64,000 bases of DNA from Alteromonas sp. KUL42. GTDB lineage: Bacteria > Pseudomonadota > Gammaproteobacteria > Enterobacterales > Alteromonadaceae. The position numbers and the translations under genes were made by a program. The notes under the pieces are model-generated. The model made no database searches. It saw only the letters and a list, made by a program, of their open reading frames with translations, and was not told where the DNA came from. The stretch is taken from the NCBI RefSeq assembly GCF_006538325.1, contig NZ_BJKK01000020.1, positions 1 through 64,000 on the forward strand. Reading direction: 5' to 3'. Below are positions 34,932 to 44,654 of the stretch, piece by piece. Positions within the stretch are counted from its first letter, which is position 1. Each line of letters begins with the position of its first letter.

Positions 34932-35384
34932 ATGAAAATCAATACCTTCACCAATTTGGCGTTTCGCGTTTTAATTTATCTCGCACTGCGAAAAAACCAA
35001 CTTGTAAAGACAAGTGAGATTGCAGATGCCTATTTCGTGTCATTCAATCACTTAAAAAAAGTGATAACTTTGCTAATTGAACATGGGTATATATCTGGTA
35101 CAAAAGGGCGCGGGGGCGGTATAAAACTAGCCAAAAATCCCGAGCAAATAGGTATTGGTGAGGTTTTTCGGTTAACTGTAGAGGACGTTGCGCTTGCAGA
35201 GTGCTTCGCGTCACCAACTAACAAGTGTGTTATTTCCCCAACATGCAGGTTGAAATCAATTCTTCAAGATGCAGCAGAGAAGTTCATCAGTGAGCTCGAT
35301 CAGTTTACGCTTCAAGATTTAGTTAAAGATAGAGAAGGCGCACTGGCCATGCACCTTGCGATAGATTTTATCGAAGTAGAGTAA
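34932..35384 (+). CDS. Rrf2-family transcriptional regulator (NsrR-like)
   Basis: The 150-residue regulator has an N-terminal winged helix (about 1-80) with the family wing GTKGRGGGIKLAKNP. Three cysteines, C91, C99 and C105, sit in ECFASPTNKCVISPTCRLK, the NsrR layout for an iron-sulfur cluster (E. coli NsrR uses C91, C96, C102). NsrR senses nitric oxide. Its position, divergent from the exporter-dioxygenase-SQR operon, suggests it controls that operon and may respond to nitric oxide, persulfide or cluster loss. Which signal it reads is inference. Confidence 0.88.
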   Translation: MKINTFTNLAFRVLIYLALRKNQLVKTSEIADAYFVSFNHLKKVITLLIEHGYISGTKGRGGGIKLAKNPEQIGIGEVFRLTVEDVALAECFASPTNKCVISPTCRLKSILQDAAEKFISELDQFTLQDLVKDREGALAMHLAIDFIEVE

Positions 35385-35399
35385 ATTGTATAGGGACAT

Positions 35400-35473
35400 G
35401 GCGCTCCCGACAGGATTACTCGGCGCTTCCTGTGCCTCGCCCTTCGGGCCGCGCTAAAGCGCGTTCAAAATCG
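35400..35473 (+). repeat. 74-base dispersed repeat, copy B
   Basis: Similar to 26510-26583, with the 24-base identical core at 35446-35469. It lies between the regulator gene and the tRNA terminator. Confidence 0.8.
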
Positions 35474-35546
35474 CCGAGTGTCGGCCCAGTCCTACGATTT
35501 TGTCGAACTAAGGTTCTCATCTTCGAAAATACCGTAGATACAAAAA

Positions 35547-35565
35547 AACCAGCACACGGCTGGTT
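35547..35565 (-). terminator. Terminator of tRNA-Arg
   Basis: The stem aaccagc / gctggtt with a five-base loop is followed on the minus strand by a run of T, about 10 bases after the tRNA CCA end. Confidence 0.85.
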
Positions 35566-35575
35566 CTTTTGTATC

Positions 35576-35652
35576 TGGCACACCCGGCGCGATTCGAACG
35601 CGCGACCTTTGCCTCCGGAGGGCAACGCTCTATCCAGCTGAGCTACGGGTGC
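35576..35652 (-). tRNA. tRNA-Arg, anticodon CCG
   Basis: The 77-base minus-strand sequence folds as a full tRNA. The acceptor stem pairs GCACCCG with CGGGTGT, with a G-U wobble at the first pair. The D-arm has GCTC/GAGC, the anticodon loop is CTCCGGA (anticodon CCG), the T-arm is GCGCG-TTCGAAT-CGCGC, and the CCA end is genome-encoded. It decodes CGG. Open frames across it on both strands are spurious. Confidence 0.96.
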
Positions 35653-35899
35653 GTTGTGTGGCGTTCGCCTGTATGATGGTGCGTTATTAAACGCTGGTGG
35701 CGAACGGGGCGTAATCATACTTAGGCCGTGGGCATGCATCAACTGATTTATGAAATTCTCTTTCTTTGCTGCGTGTTCATTTATTAAAAATCCTTACTTT
35801 TTCTGGGTAATTGACCGCAAACAGTTGTCCAACCCCAATTTACCGTTATAATCTGGCCAGTTATATTTTAAACAAATTCATCATTGCCTGGAGACAGAT

Positions 35900-36307
35900 G
35901 TGAAATTAAAGACTTGGTTAACTGTTGCTGCTACTGCGCTAACCGTTTTTGCAGCACAAGCACAAGAAATGAGTAACGATGAAATTGCCGAGCGCATTAA
36001 GCCGGTTGGTCAGGTTCACGTAGCCGGTGCAGCAGCAGCGGGTGGTGCGGCAGCCGCTGGCGGTGCAAAGTCAGGTGAAGACGTTTATAACTCTGCCTGT
36101 GTTGCGTGTCACTCTGCAGGTGTACTAGGTGCACCTAAACTACACGTAGCAGCCGACTGGCAGCCACGCCTTGACGAGCGCGGCCTCGATGGCGTTTGGC
36201 AGAATGCCTTGAACGGTATTAATGCAATGCCTCCTCGTGGTACATGCGGCAACTGTTCAGACGATGAAATTAAAGCAGCAATTGAATACATGATCGAAGG
36301 TATCTAA
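35900..36307 (+). CDS. Cytochrome c5-family protein
   Basis: The 135-residue periplasmic electron carrier has a signal peptide (ending AAQA-Q), an alanine/glycine-rich flexible linker (about 43-60), then one haem motif CVACH, the MPPRG segment with the axial methionine, and the extra cysteine pair CGNC typical of cytochrome c5. The start is GTG at 35900 with GGAG six bases upstream. An ATG two bases earlier is followed at once by TGA and cannot be used. Confidence 0.93.
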   Translation: MKLKTWLTVAATALTVFAAQAQEMSNDEIAERIKPVGQVHVAGAAAAGGAAAAGGAKSGEDVYNSACVACHSAGVLGAPKLHVAADWQPRLDERGLDGVWQNALNGINAMPPRGTCGNCSDDEIKAAIEYMIEGI

Positions 36308-36345
36308 CGTCTTCTAACGGTCATCAAATTGCTGAAAAAAGTAGC

Positions 36346-36398
36346 GTTTTCCCGGCTAATCGGTTAGTTTAACCGCTCGGGGAAACCTTCTTTTTTTC
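36346..36398 (+). terminator. Terminator of the cytochrome c5 gene
   Basis: The outer arms gttttcccg and cggggaaac pair around an inner ggttag/taacc hairpin, followed by a pyrimidine run with seven T. Confidence 0.7.
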
Positions 36399-36413
36399 AC
36401 ACCGGCGAATGGA

Positions 36414-39017
36414 ATGTCATCAGATTCAACGCAATATGAGTTGACCGAAGCGGAACTACGCGAGTTAATTCCTCAGCTTCAACAACTTACTGATAAGTAT
36501 AAGCGCGCTGAACGTGTTCAGAAGGCGCTTTTTGACATATCTGAACTTGCCAGTTCTGTAAGCCACCTCAACCGTCTTTATTCTGCCATTCACGAAATCA
36601 TCGCCGATTTTATGAATGCCGATAACTTTTTTGTAGCCTTCTACGAACCTGAAAGTAGCATTGTGGATTTCGCCTACTTCGTTGATGAGTTCGACGAACA
36701 AACCGTACGCCAGCTTCCAGCCGACAGCTTAATGGACGGCATGACCGGGTACATTTTAAAAACTGGTGATCACTTATTCTACAAACGTGACGATGAGGCC
36801 AGCATTGCCGAAGAGCGCGGCTTTAAGTTAGTGGGATCACAGCCCTTTGAATTACTTGGTGTTCCCCTAAAGCGCGGCAGTCAGGTTATTGGCGCCATGG
36901 TGGTTCAAACCTACGACGAAGGTGTGCACTACACCCCAGAAGACTTAGAAGTTTTATTGTTTGTGTCGCAGCACATTGTAACCACGGTAGACCGAGTAAA
37001 AAGCCGCGAACTTACCGAGCGCACCATTCGCGAACGCACGCGCCAATTACGTAAAATTAACGACGAGCTTCAAGAAGAAATTCTGGAACGCCAAAAGGTA
37101 GAATCGTTACAACAAGCGCTGTTTGAAATATCAGAACTTGCCGCAAACCTTGAAGGCGACATGAATGTTTTTTACTCCAGCCTTCACGAAATTCTAGAGC
37201 GGCTTATTAGCGCACCAAACTGCTATATTGCTATTCACAACAAAGAAGAAGATGTACTTGAGTTCCCGTATTTTAGTGACGTAATGCAAGAACAGGCGCG
37301 CACGCGCCCGTTGGGCTTGGGGCTAACAGAGCTAGTGTTACGTACAGGGCAAGCCGAACTACTTAACCCTCCACGGGTGTTGCAGTTAGCGGAAAGTGGT
37401 GAAATTGACGTGTCGGTAGCGCAGCAAATGCTCAATAGCGCTAACTCATGGTTGGGTTCACCGCTTATTGTTGACGGTGAAATAGCCGGTGTTATTGCGG
37501 TTCAAACCTATGGTAAACATGCTAAGTACACCTCGCGCGACCAAGAACTTTTGCGTTTTGTGTCGCACCATATTGCCGTTGCCATGGAGCGCAAGCGCAA
37601 TACCGAGTCGATGCAGCGTTACAACATTGAACTGGAAGAGCGTGTAAAAGAGCGCACTGGCGAGCTAAACCGCGCCAATAAGTTCTTAAAGCAGCAAATT
37701 GAAGAGCGTAAAGAGATAGAACTTAAGCTTATTCACGATGCGCACCACGACTCGTTAACCGACTTGCCTAACCGCGCCATGTTCACCAGCCGTTTGGAGT
37801 TGGCGATTGCCAGCAAACAGCGTTATGGCGAGAACATGTTTGCGGTACTGTTTATCGATCTTGATCGCTTCAAAGTCATTAATGACACCCTTGGCCATCA
37901 TGCTGGTGACGAATTTCTCGTGGAAGTTGCGCGTCGTATTGCCCTGTGTATTCGTGGCCACGATTTACTGGCCCGTTTAGGTGGCGACGAATTTGTAGTG
38001 CTATTAGATAACTTTGAAGATGCAGGCGACGTTGAAGAAGTTGCAAGGCGAATTATTTCGTCTATTTCAGAGCCATTCTTGCTAGATGGCAGAGAAATGT
38101 ACTCTGGCGCCAGTGTAGGTATTGCGCATCTTGAAAGCTACTACCGCAGTGCCGATGAGGTATTGCGCGACGCCGACGCGGCAATGTATCAGGCCAAAAC
38201 ACTTGGGCGTGGCCGCTTTGTTATGTTTGACAAAAGCATGCGCGACCGTCTTATTGAAGAGCTTGAATTAGAAAACGAGTTCAGACGCGCACTGCGAGAA
38301 GAAGAGTTCGACTACTTCTTACAGCCGGTTATCGATTTAAAAGACAACCATACACTTTATCGCGAAATGTATATTCGCTGGTCGCACCCCGCTTATGGCA
38401 AGATTGCCCGCGAGCAGTTCAGACAAGTGGCAGAACAAAGTGGGTTAACCCTCGATTTAGATTTGTTCCAACTTAACAAAGCCTGTGAGTTACTAAATCA
38501 TTACAAAGATACTGACGAAGACATCAATAAAATTGCGGTAAACGTATCAATAAATCATTTGCTTCAAGCCTCGATGGTGAACCAAATGATCAGTGTTATT
38601 GAGTCCTCAGGCGTTAAACCTAAACAGATTGTGTTTGAGTTTGACGAAAACGACCTAAACCGTCGCTCACAGTTTATTTTGCCTGCCATTAAAAAGCTAA
38701 AACGCGCTGGAGTAACGCTTGTATTAGATAATTTTGGTAGTGGATTGGCATCGCTAAGCTATTTATTTGCCTACCCCTTCGACTTTATCAAAATCGACCA
38801 CCGTTTTGTGAAATCACTCCCGCGCTCGCAACGCAACTTAAAGCTTATTCAGTCGGTAATGCTCATTTCTGAACACCTTAAGTTCGAAGTTATTGCAGAG
38901 GGTGTTGATTCCCAAGCCCAGCTTGATGCGCTAAACGAAATTGAATGCACCTATGGGCAGGGTAAAATTCTTAAGCACGCCAAAGTATTGGATATGTCTG
39001 ACTTAGCGAACGGCTAA
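36414..39017 (+). CDS. GAF-GAF-GGDEF-EAL protein with a degenerate EAL domain
   Basis: The 867-residue cytoplasmic protein has two GAF sensor domains (about 30-195 and 235-400), each followed by a coiled segment rich in ERT/ELxxxN repeats, then a GGDEF domain with intact ARLGGDEFV (about residue 523) and DLDRFKVINDTLGHHAGDE, then an EAL domain (about 615-860). The EAL signature is degenerate: EALLR reads EMYIR, ELTE reads FDEN, and DDFGTG reads DNFGSG. It likely makes c-di-GMP and may only bind it with the EAL part. No membrane segment is present, so the signals are cytoplasmic. Confidence 0.9.
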   Translation: MSSDSTQYELTEAELRELIPQLQQLTDKYKRAERVQKALFDISELASSVSHLNRLYSAIHEIIADFMNADNFFVAFYEPESSIVDFAYFVDEFDEQTVRQLPADSLMDGMTGYILKTGDHLFYKRDDEASIAEERGFKLVGSQPFELLGVPLKRGSQVIGAMVVQTYDEGVHYTPEDLEVLLFVSQHIVTTVDRVKSRELTERTIRERTRQLRKINDELQEEILERQKVESLQQALFEISELAANLEGDMNVFYSSLHEILERLISAPNCYIAIHNKEEDVLEFPYFSDVMQEQARTRPLGLGLTELVLRTGQAELLNPPRVLQLAESGEIDVSVAQQMLNSANSWLGSPLIVDGEIAGVIAVQTYGKHAKYTSRDQELLRFVSHHIAVAMERKRNTESMQRYNIELEERVKERTGELNRANKFLKQQIEERKEIELKLIHDAHHDSLTDLPNRAMFTSRLELAIASKQRYGENMFAVLFIDLDRFKVINDTLGHHAGDEFLVEVARRIALCIRGHDLLARLGGDEFVVLLDNFEDAGDVEEVARRIISSISEPFLLDGREMYSGASVGIAHLESYYRSADEVLRDADAAMYQAKTLGRGRFVMFDKSMRDRLIEELELENEFRRALREEEFDYFLQPVIDLKDNHTLYREMYIRWSHPAYGKIAREQFRQVAEQSGLTLDLDLFQLNKACELLNHYKDTDEDINKIAVNVSINHLLQASMVNQMISVIESSGVKPKQIVFEFDENDLNRRSQFILPAIKKLKRAGVTLVLDNFGSGLASLSYLFAYPFDFIKIDHRFVKSLPRSQRNLKLIQSVMLISEHLKFEVIAEGVDSQAQLDALNEIECTYGQGKILKHAKVLDMSDLANG

Positions 39018-39030
39018 CGCTAAGCCAATC

Positions 39031-41058
39031 TCAATAAGCTAGTCGTTTTTTTCCTAAGATATCTCGCAAATTAGCAATACCCACCTGCGCTTTCTGCTGT
39101 CGCTCTTCTTTTGTCGCTTTGGGCTTTTGGTTTTCCCACTGTACGTCATCGGCAGGAAGCTCGAACAAAAAGCGGCTAGGCTCAGGCTGGATCACTTCAC
39201 CAAACTGACGGCGCTCTTTCGCTAGGCTAAAGATAAGCTCCCTTTGTGCCCGTGTAATTCCCACATAAGCTAAACGGCGTTCTTCTTCCACGTTGTCTTC
39301 GTCAATACTGCTTTGGTGAGGTAGCAAGCCCTCTTCCATACCTACCAAAAACACAATGGGGAATTCCAAACCTTTCGAAGCGTGCAAGGTCATGAGTTGT
39401 ACTTGGTCACCGTCGCCATCATCTTCACCGCGTTCCATCATGTCGCGTAAAATTAAACGGTTCACCACTTCAGTTAGTGTCATCGGGCTGTCTAGGTCGG
39501 TGCCTTCCAGCATGCCATTTACCCAACCAAACAGAGTACTTACGTTAGCCATGGCCATCTCAGCGGCTTTAGGGCTGGCACTTTGTTCGTACAACCACTC
39601 TTCGTAGCCCATGGTGCGTATCATTGTACGTACCACTTCTGCGGTATCACCACGCTGTGCATTGTCTGAAAGCTCTACCACCCATCGCGCGAAACCAGAT
39701 ACCGCATGAAATGCCTTATCTGGTAATACACTGTTTAAGTTTGGGTGCGTAGCCGCTTCAAACATTGACACGCCCAAGCTATTAGCAAAGTTGCCCAGTT
39801 TTTCTAACGTGGCTCGCCCTATTCCCCGCCCCGGCGTATTAATAATACGAAGCAGTGCGTTGTCGTCGTCTTGATTCACCAATAGACGTAGGTACGCCAT
39901 AATGTCTTTTACTTCAGCACGACCAAAGAACGACATTCCGCCACTTATTTTGTAAGGGATGCGGTTGCTCATTAGCAACTTTTCAAATAACCGGCTTTGG
40001 TGATTACCGCGATACAAAATGGCGTAGTCTTTGAACTGCGTGCGGTTCATAAACTTGTGCGCGAGTAGTTCTGCAACCACCCGTTCGGCTTCATGCTCTT
40101 CGTTTTTGGCTTCTATAACCTTCAGTGGCTCGCCGTATTGCAGTTCAGAGAATAGGGTTTTATCAAACAAATGCGGGTTGTTCTGAATAAGAATGTTAGC
40201 GCAGTGCAGTATGCGCCCGGAAGAACGGTAATTTTGTTGAAGCTTAATAACATTTAAGCGGGGAAAATCTTGTTGCAACAAGTGCAAATTTTGAGGCTTT
40301 GCACCACGCCACGAGTAAATAGACTGATCGTCGTCGCCTACCACAGTAAAGCGTGCTCGCTCCCCCACTAACAGCTTCACTAGTTCGTACTGACTGGTGT
40401 TGGTGTCTTGGTATTCGTCTACCAACAGATAGCGAATTTTGTTTTGCCATTTACTGCGCACTTCCTCACTGGTTTTAAGCAATAAGGTAGGCAGTAAGAT
40501 CAAGTCGTCAAAATCTAGCGCGTTATAGGCTTTTAAATTGTCTTGATAGCGTTTATACGCTTCGGCAAATTCACGTTCACCTGTACTTTGCGCCTGTTTT
40601 AACAGTGCGTCGGGCAGGATCAGGTCATTCTTCCAATTTGATATACAGCTTTGCAAAAGTTGTAGCTGATCTTTATCGCCATCTATTGTGTCGGTGGTTA
40701 AGTCATTAAGAAGCGCCATTGAATCTTTGTCGTCGAAAAGCGAAAAGCCGGGTTTCAATCCAAGCTGCTTTACGTGCGCCTTAATTATATTTAACCCCAA
40801 GGTATGGAAGGTTGAAACCTTTAAGCCACGCGCTTCTGGTTTACCCAAGGTTTGCGCCACACGCTCTTTCATTTCGCGGGCGGCTTTATTGGTAAAAGTT
40901 ACAGCGGCAATGTAGCGCGCAGGCATATCGCAGTTTCTTACTAAATGAGCAATTTTATTGGTAATAACACGTGTTTTACCGCTACCTGCCCCCGCTAATA
41001 CCAAGCATGGGCCTGATACAAATGTGACGGCAGATTCTTGAGCTTCATTAAGTTTCAT
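39031..41058 (-). CDS. rep: ATP-dependent DNA helicase Rep
   Basis: The 675-residue UvrD/Rep superfamily 1 helicase unwinds DNA 3'-5' and helps forks pass obstacles. It has Walker [13 protein letters not shown] (near residue 22), DEYQDTN (motif II), [15 protein letters not shown] (motif III), QNYRSS (motif IV), and [21 protein letters not shown] and [12 protein letters not shown] (motifs V and VI). The length matches E. coli Rep (about 673), and the C-terminus is shorter than UvrD's. It is transcribed away from ubiK. Confidence 0.95.
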   Translation of the reverse strand: MKLNEAQESAVTFVSGPCLVLAGAGSGKTRVITNKIAHLVRNCDMPARYIAAVTFTNKAAREMKERVAQTLGKPEARGLKVSTFHTLGLNIIKAHVKQLGLKPGFSLFDDKDSMALLNDLTTDTIDGDKDQLQLLQSCISNWKNDLILPDALLKQAQSTGEREFAEAYKRYQDNLKAYNALDFDDLILLPTLLLKTSEEVRSKWQNKIRYLLVDEYQDTNTSQYELVKLLVGERARFTVVGDDDQSIYSWRGAKPQNLHLLQQDFPRLNVIKLQQNYRSSGRILHCANILIQNNPHLFDKTLFSELQYGEPLKVIEAKNEEHEAERVVAELLAHKFMNRTQFKDYAILYRGNHQSRLFEKLLMSNRIPYKISGGMSFFGRAEVKDIMAYLRLLVNQDDDNALLRIINTPGRGIGRATLEKLGNFANSLGVSMFEAATHPNLNSVLPDKAFHAVSGFARWVVELSDNAQRGDTAEVVRTMIRTMGYEEWLYEQSASPKAAEMAMANVSTLFGWVNGMLEGTDLDSPMTLTEVVNRLILRDMMERGEDDGDGDQVQLMTLHASKGLEFPIVFLVGMEEGLLPHQSSIDEDNVEEERRLAYVGITRAQRELIFSLAKERRQFGEVIQPEPSRFLFELPADDVQWENQKPKATKEERQQKAQVGIANLRDILGKKRLAY

Positions 41059-41170
41059 TAAGTTCCTACAATAAGATGCAAATGGGCTTCAACACGGTTT
41101 TCTTTGCAAGTAGTGCCGATACCGATAGAATAGCGTTAATTTATTAAGCTGCGCATTATAAGGGAATTCC

Positions 41171-41422
41171 ATGTTGGATCCGAAGAAACTCGAAGATTTA
41201 GCAAAACAAATTGCTGATGCTATTCCGCCAGGCGTTAAGAATATGGCTGAAGAAGCAGAAGGTAGAGTGAAAACAGTACTGCAATCGCAATTGTCAAAAC
41301 TAGACTTAGTCACCCGCCAAGAGTTCGATATTCAAAGCCAAGTGCTTATTCGCACTCGCGAGAAGCTTGATGCAATGGAAGCGCGTGTTGCTGCACTTGA
41401 GGCAAAACTAGAGCAACAATAG
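41171..41422 (+). CDS. ubiK: Ubiquinone biosynthesis accessory factor UbiK
   Basis: The 83-residue protein is a short coiled-coil accessory factor of aerobic ubiquinone synthesis (formerly YqiC). The N-half is MLDPKKLEDLAKQIADAIPPG; the C-half is a heptad coil (LDAMEARVAALEAKLEQQ). The family fits the local cluster with ubiA and ubiC. A ggaattcc site lies just before the ATG, with a ribosome-binding aagg upstream. It is divergent from rep. Confidence 0.92.
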   Translation: MLDPKKLEDLAKQIADAIPPGVKNMAEEAEGRVKTVLQSQLSKLDLVTRQEFDIQSQVLIRTREKLDAMEARVAALEAKLEQQ

Positions 41423-41539
41423 ATTTAAAATAGAAATGCCCTGAAGTGCAACTATTCTAGATTTTCTATAAAGCCTGTTTAGCCAGCTTTTCTGGCTATT
41501 CTACTAGCTACCCACTTTGGCAGCGTGCTGCGACGCTTT

Positions 41540-42403
41540 TTACCCAATATAAAACTGCAGTAGCACGCCCAGGGTGATCACTAACCCCATATAGTGATTT
41601 TCCAAAAAGGCAGTGAAACAACCTTCACGCTGTCTACGTCTAATAAGCTGATATTGTCTAACGCACAGCAAAGCCGCAAAGGCCAGAGCCGTATAATAGG
41701 GCCACGAGGCAGCAATTGCCTGCCCAACACCAATTAATATAGCTAGCGTCACCACTTGTAAGCCCATCACAATGCGCACGTCGTTTTTACCAAACAAAAT
41801 GGCGGTAGATTTCACCCCAATTTGCAAGTCGTCATCTCGGTCAACCATGGCATACATGGTGTCATAAGCCACTGTCCATGTAAGATTCGCGACAAATAGC
41901 CACCAGCCATAAACAGGAATAGTTTCAAGTACCGCCATAAACGCCATGGGTATTGCCCATCCAAATGCGGCACCTAGCACCACTTGTGGTAAATGGGTAT
42001 AGCGCTTCATAAAAGGGTAAGAGGATGCCAGTAAAAGTGCCGCCACAGACAACGCAATAGTCTGCCAGTTGAGAAACAACACCAAAATAAATGCAATAGC
42101 CACCAGTGCGCCAAATAGCTGTAAGGCCTGTTTTGCCGTCACCTCACCGGTAGCTAGCGGGCGCTGAGCCGTACGCTTAACGCTGCCATCTACTTTTCTA
42201 TCGGCATAATCATTTATTACACACCCAGCAGAACGCATAACAACCACACCGGCAACAAAAATCAGCGTAATATCCCAAGCAGGTAACCCTTGTGAAGCTA
42301 TTAACAGAGCCCACAGTGTTGGCCATAACAAAAGGTAAATACCCACTGGCTTGTCTAAACGCATTAAACGTACATAAGCGTTTAAGTTATATGTCGTCAT
42401 CAT
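41540..42403 (-). CDS. ubiA: 4-hydroxybenzoate polyprenyltransferase
   Basis: The 287-residue integral membrane enzyme attaches the polyprenyl tail in ubiquinone synthesis. It has about eight helices and both aspartate-rich motifs: [15 protein letters not shown] (near 67-81) and [14 protein letters not shown] (near 187-200). Its ATG overlaps the ubiC stop as ATGA, so the two are coupled. Confidence 0.95.
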   Translation of the reverse strand: MMTTYNLNAYVRLMRLDKPVGIYLLLWPTLWALLIASQGLPAWDITLIFVAGVVVMRSAGCVINDYADRKVDGSVKRTAQRPLATGEVTAKQALQLFGALVAIAFILVLFLNWQTIALSVAALLLASSYPFMKRYTHLPQVVLGAAFGWAIPMAFMAVLETIPVYGWWLFVANLTWTVAYDTMYAMVDRDDDLQIGVKSTAILFGKNDVRIVMGLQVVTLAILIGVGQAIAASWPYYTALAFAALLCVRQYQLIRRRQREGCFTAFLENHYMGLVITLGVLLQFYIG

Positions 42404-42954
42404 GTTTTCTCTACTGCGTAAGCGGCGTTGTAAGCAGGTGAATTTGGCAAAAATATTTCAGCAACAATCATGCTTTGTTGCCCTAACGTAAACTTCGAAC
42501 GTCTTCCCCACAAGGTTGCGCTTTTGCTAAAACCCAGCTCAAGAGCATCAAGCGAACATATTTCGAAGGTAGAACGCGCAAATCGGCTGTCGTTGAATAT
42601 ACGTTTTCCCAGTGGCTCGCGACCTAAGTTTGACAACTCGGCATCCACAAAACTTTGCGGAATAACTGAACGGGCAAACACCCAGGGGTTATTGTCACCG
42701 CACAGAAGAATTTCACGCACTTGATAGTGTGAAGTTTCATTTCCCGAAAGAATAGCCAACTCATTATTGTGCGGCACAAGAGGCTGTTGACCTAATAGCT
42801 CTAACGAAAAGTGGGTACACTGCGACTGCACACGCTCAGTTAGCGACCCCGTATCAAGCAACCAATCTTTTAGGCAGCCGTCACCAATGTGTACCCCTTG
42901 AGGGTTTAGCCATGTAACGGGTAAACCCACAGGGAAAGTGGCATTAAAACTCAC
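42400..42954 (-). CDS. ubiC: Chorismate--pyruvate lyase
   Basis: The 184-residue enzyme converts chorismate to 4-hydroxybenzoate, the first step of ubiquinone synthesis. The family pattern shows in [44 protein letters not shown] and [10 protein letters not shown]. The start is a GTG at 42954. It forms an operon with ubiA. Confidence 0.92.
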   Translation of the reverse strand: MSFNATFPVGLPVTWLNPQGVHIGDGCLKDWLLDTGSLTERVQSQCTHFSLELLGQQPLVPHNNELAILSGNETSHYQVREILLCGDNNPWVFARSVIPQSFVDAELSNLGREPLGKRIFNDSRFARSTFEICSLDALELGFSKSATLWGRRSKFTLGQQSMIVAEIFLPNSPAYNAAYAVEKT

Positions 42955-43202
42955 GTGAAAAAGCTCGTATTATTAAACTGTTAATATCATAACACGTATC
43001 AAAACGGTGTAATTGATTGTGTAAGCGTGAATTCGTAGCTTATATCGTATTTTCTATTGCGTTTTAATACCAACAAGGTAATAACTAGCTTATCTTTGGA
43101 TATTTTTAGTACACTTCTACTTTTGCAGTAGTGCGTTTCCATTGAGATTTGCGTAAACTATGTAGTGTATTTATTTTAATTTTGGGTTCATTGGTCTTAT
43201 CC

Positions 43203-43619
43203 ATGCTTAAGTCTTTATTAATACGTAGCTTTCTTGTGGGTTGCATTGCTTTTTGCAGCGCCGGTACAACTATGGCACAAGAGAAGTCTAACTACGCCTA
43301 TTTAGGCTTAGAGCCAGAAATAGTCACCAACTATGTTAGCGATAACGCCAAGAAGTTAGGTTATGTTCGCGTATCGGTTGAACTGATGATTTACGACGTA
43401 AATCAATTGGAAATTGCCGAGCACCACATGCCACTGTTGCGCTCAACAGCCATTGAGATTTTTGGTCAACAGCCAGAAGAAAAAGTGAAGTCTCTCACCG
43501 GACGTGAAGATATCAGGCGCGCCATTTTAAAAGCGCTGCAAGATCACATGAAAGAAGAAACGGGCGGTGAAGTAGTTAAAAATGTCATTTTCACCAAATA
43601 CCTGTATCAAGGCGGTTAA
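43203..43619 (+). CDS. FliL-like exported protein
   Basis: The 138-residue product has a signal peptide or anchor (MLKSLLIRSFLVGCIAFC, ending GTTMA-Q) and a C-terminal FliL-type domain: YLGLEPEIVTNY, YVRVSVELMI, and HHMPLLRSTAIEIFG. FliL is the flagellar-stator-associated protein, but no flagellar gene is nearby, so this is an orphan copy. The frame is open from 43149, but the ATG at 43203 starts the signal. A strong terminator follows the stop. Confidence 0.82.
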   Translation: MLKSLLIRSFLVGCIAFCSAGTTMAQEKSNYAYLGLEPEIVTNYVSDNAKKLGYVRVSVELMIYDVNQLEIAEHHMPLLRSTAIEIFGQQPEEKVKSLTGREDIRRAILKALQDHMKEETGGEVVKNVIFTKYLYQGG

Positions 43620-43660
43620 GGGTAAAGCTCAGCAGCCGTTACCCATTCAGCCATTAGATT

Positions 43661-43686
43661 AAAAGCAAGCTTAGCTTGCTTTTTTT
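43661..43686. terminator. Bidirectional terminator between fliL-like and glpG
   Basis: The perfect arms aaaagcaagc and gcttgctttt surround a three-base loop and end in T runs in both directions. The glpG stop codon lies inside the loop. Confidence 0.88.
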
Positions 43687-44543
43687 GTACCTATACTTAG
43701 CAACGCCGCCAGTAAACAACCTGATATCAAACCGGCAGTATGTGCCGCATTGGCCATGTTTACCCATAAAATATCCGCATAGCCCAGGACTAACCACACC
43801 AACATAAAACCCACAATGGAGTTTGGTAATGAAAGCCCCCAACTGGGGCGTAACCACCCAAGCCACCACACAAAACCCATCACGGCATACACCACACCAG
43901 ACAACCCACCAAATAACAATAAATTACCTTGCACGGGTACACTAAACATTGCTTGGGCCACGTTTGAAACCACCGCCGACACAACAAATACAATAAGTAG
44001 CATACTTATGCCCAGTACTCGTTCTATTTTTGCGCCAAGCGACCCCCACCACAAAAGGTTAAACACTATATGTAGTACAGAGAAGTGAATAAACGCAGGG
44101 CCAAGCAAGCGCCACCATTCATGGTTTTGTGACAGTACTGATATTGGCTGCATTAACAAATGTTGCGCGATAGGTGAAAACAACCCTAGAAATGACAAGA
44201 CATAAACCGCTATACATAGCAAAAAAACCGTAGAAGTAAATGGCGCATTTAATCCATCGCGTATGATGTTGCCAATAGAAAAGCCGCTAGCACTCGGTGC
44301 GAGCCGGACATTTTTGCCACTATCCCAAGCTGCTTGCTGATATTTCGGATCGTTAGGGTTATTCAGAAACTCTTGTGCAATAGCATGGGCAGACTCGGTA
44401 TGTTCTGCATCAGATAGCACCACAATAAATTCGTCTTTTTCACTACCTAGAATAACTTTGGCTGGTATGTGCTGGCTGGTTAGATAATTGGCAAGTAAAT
44501 GTGCAGCGCTCTGCTGACTAAAAGCAATTAATGGCTGATCCAT
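43671..44543 (-). CDS. glpG: Rhomboid intramembrane protease GlpG
   Basis: The 290-residue serine protease cleaves membrane helices. It has an N-terminal cytoplasmic domain (about 1-75) and six helices with the catalytic serine in GGLSGVVYA and histidine in ANAAHTAGL. The polytopic order and size match E. coli GlpG. The gene follows glpE across a terminator. Confidence 0.93.
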   Translation of the reverse strand: MDQPLIAFSQQSAAHLLANYLTSQHIPAKVILGSEKDEFIVVLSDAEHTESAHAIAQEFLNNPNDPKYQQAAWDSGKNVRLAPSASGFSIGNIIRDGLNAPFTSTVFLLCIAVYVLSFLGLFSPIAQHLLMQPISVLSQNHEWWRLLGPAFIHFSVLHIVFNLLWWGSLGAKIERVLGISMLLIVFVVSAVVSNVAQAMFSVPVQGNLLLFGGLSGVVYAVMGFVWWLGWLRPSWGLSLPNSIVGFMLVWLVLGYADILWVNMANAAHTAGLISGCLLAALLSIGTKKAS

Positions 44544-44624
44544 GAATAAAGCCTGTAACCTTCTTGTGTTATTAATACTTAGCAGAAAGGGACATCATAA
44601 ACCATGATAGGCCATAAATATGAA

Positions 44625-44648
44625 AAAAGGTGCCCAAAGGCACCTTTT
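44625..44648 (-). terminator. Terminator after glpE
   Basis: The ten-base arms aaaaggtgcc and ggcacctttt have a four-base loop and are followed on the minus strand by a T run. It separates kbl-tdh-glpE from glpG. Confidence 0.88.
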
Positions 44649-44654
44649 CGTATG

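Noticed and set aside
35416..35742. Overlapping open frames on both strands across the tRNA-Arg region
   Set aside because: They are translated tRNA, terminator and repeat sequence; a structured RNA explains the region.
41479..41497. Hairpin tagccagcttttctggcta downstream of ubiK
   Set aside because: The stem is short and lacks a T run, so I did not list it as a terminator.
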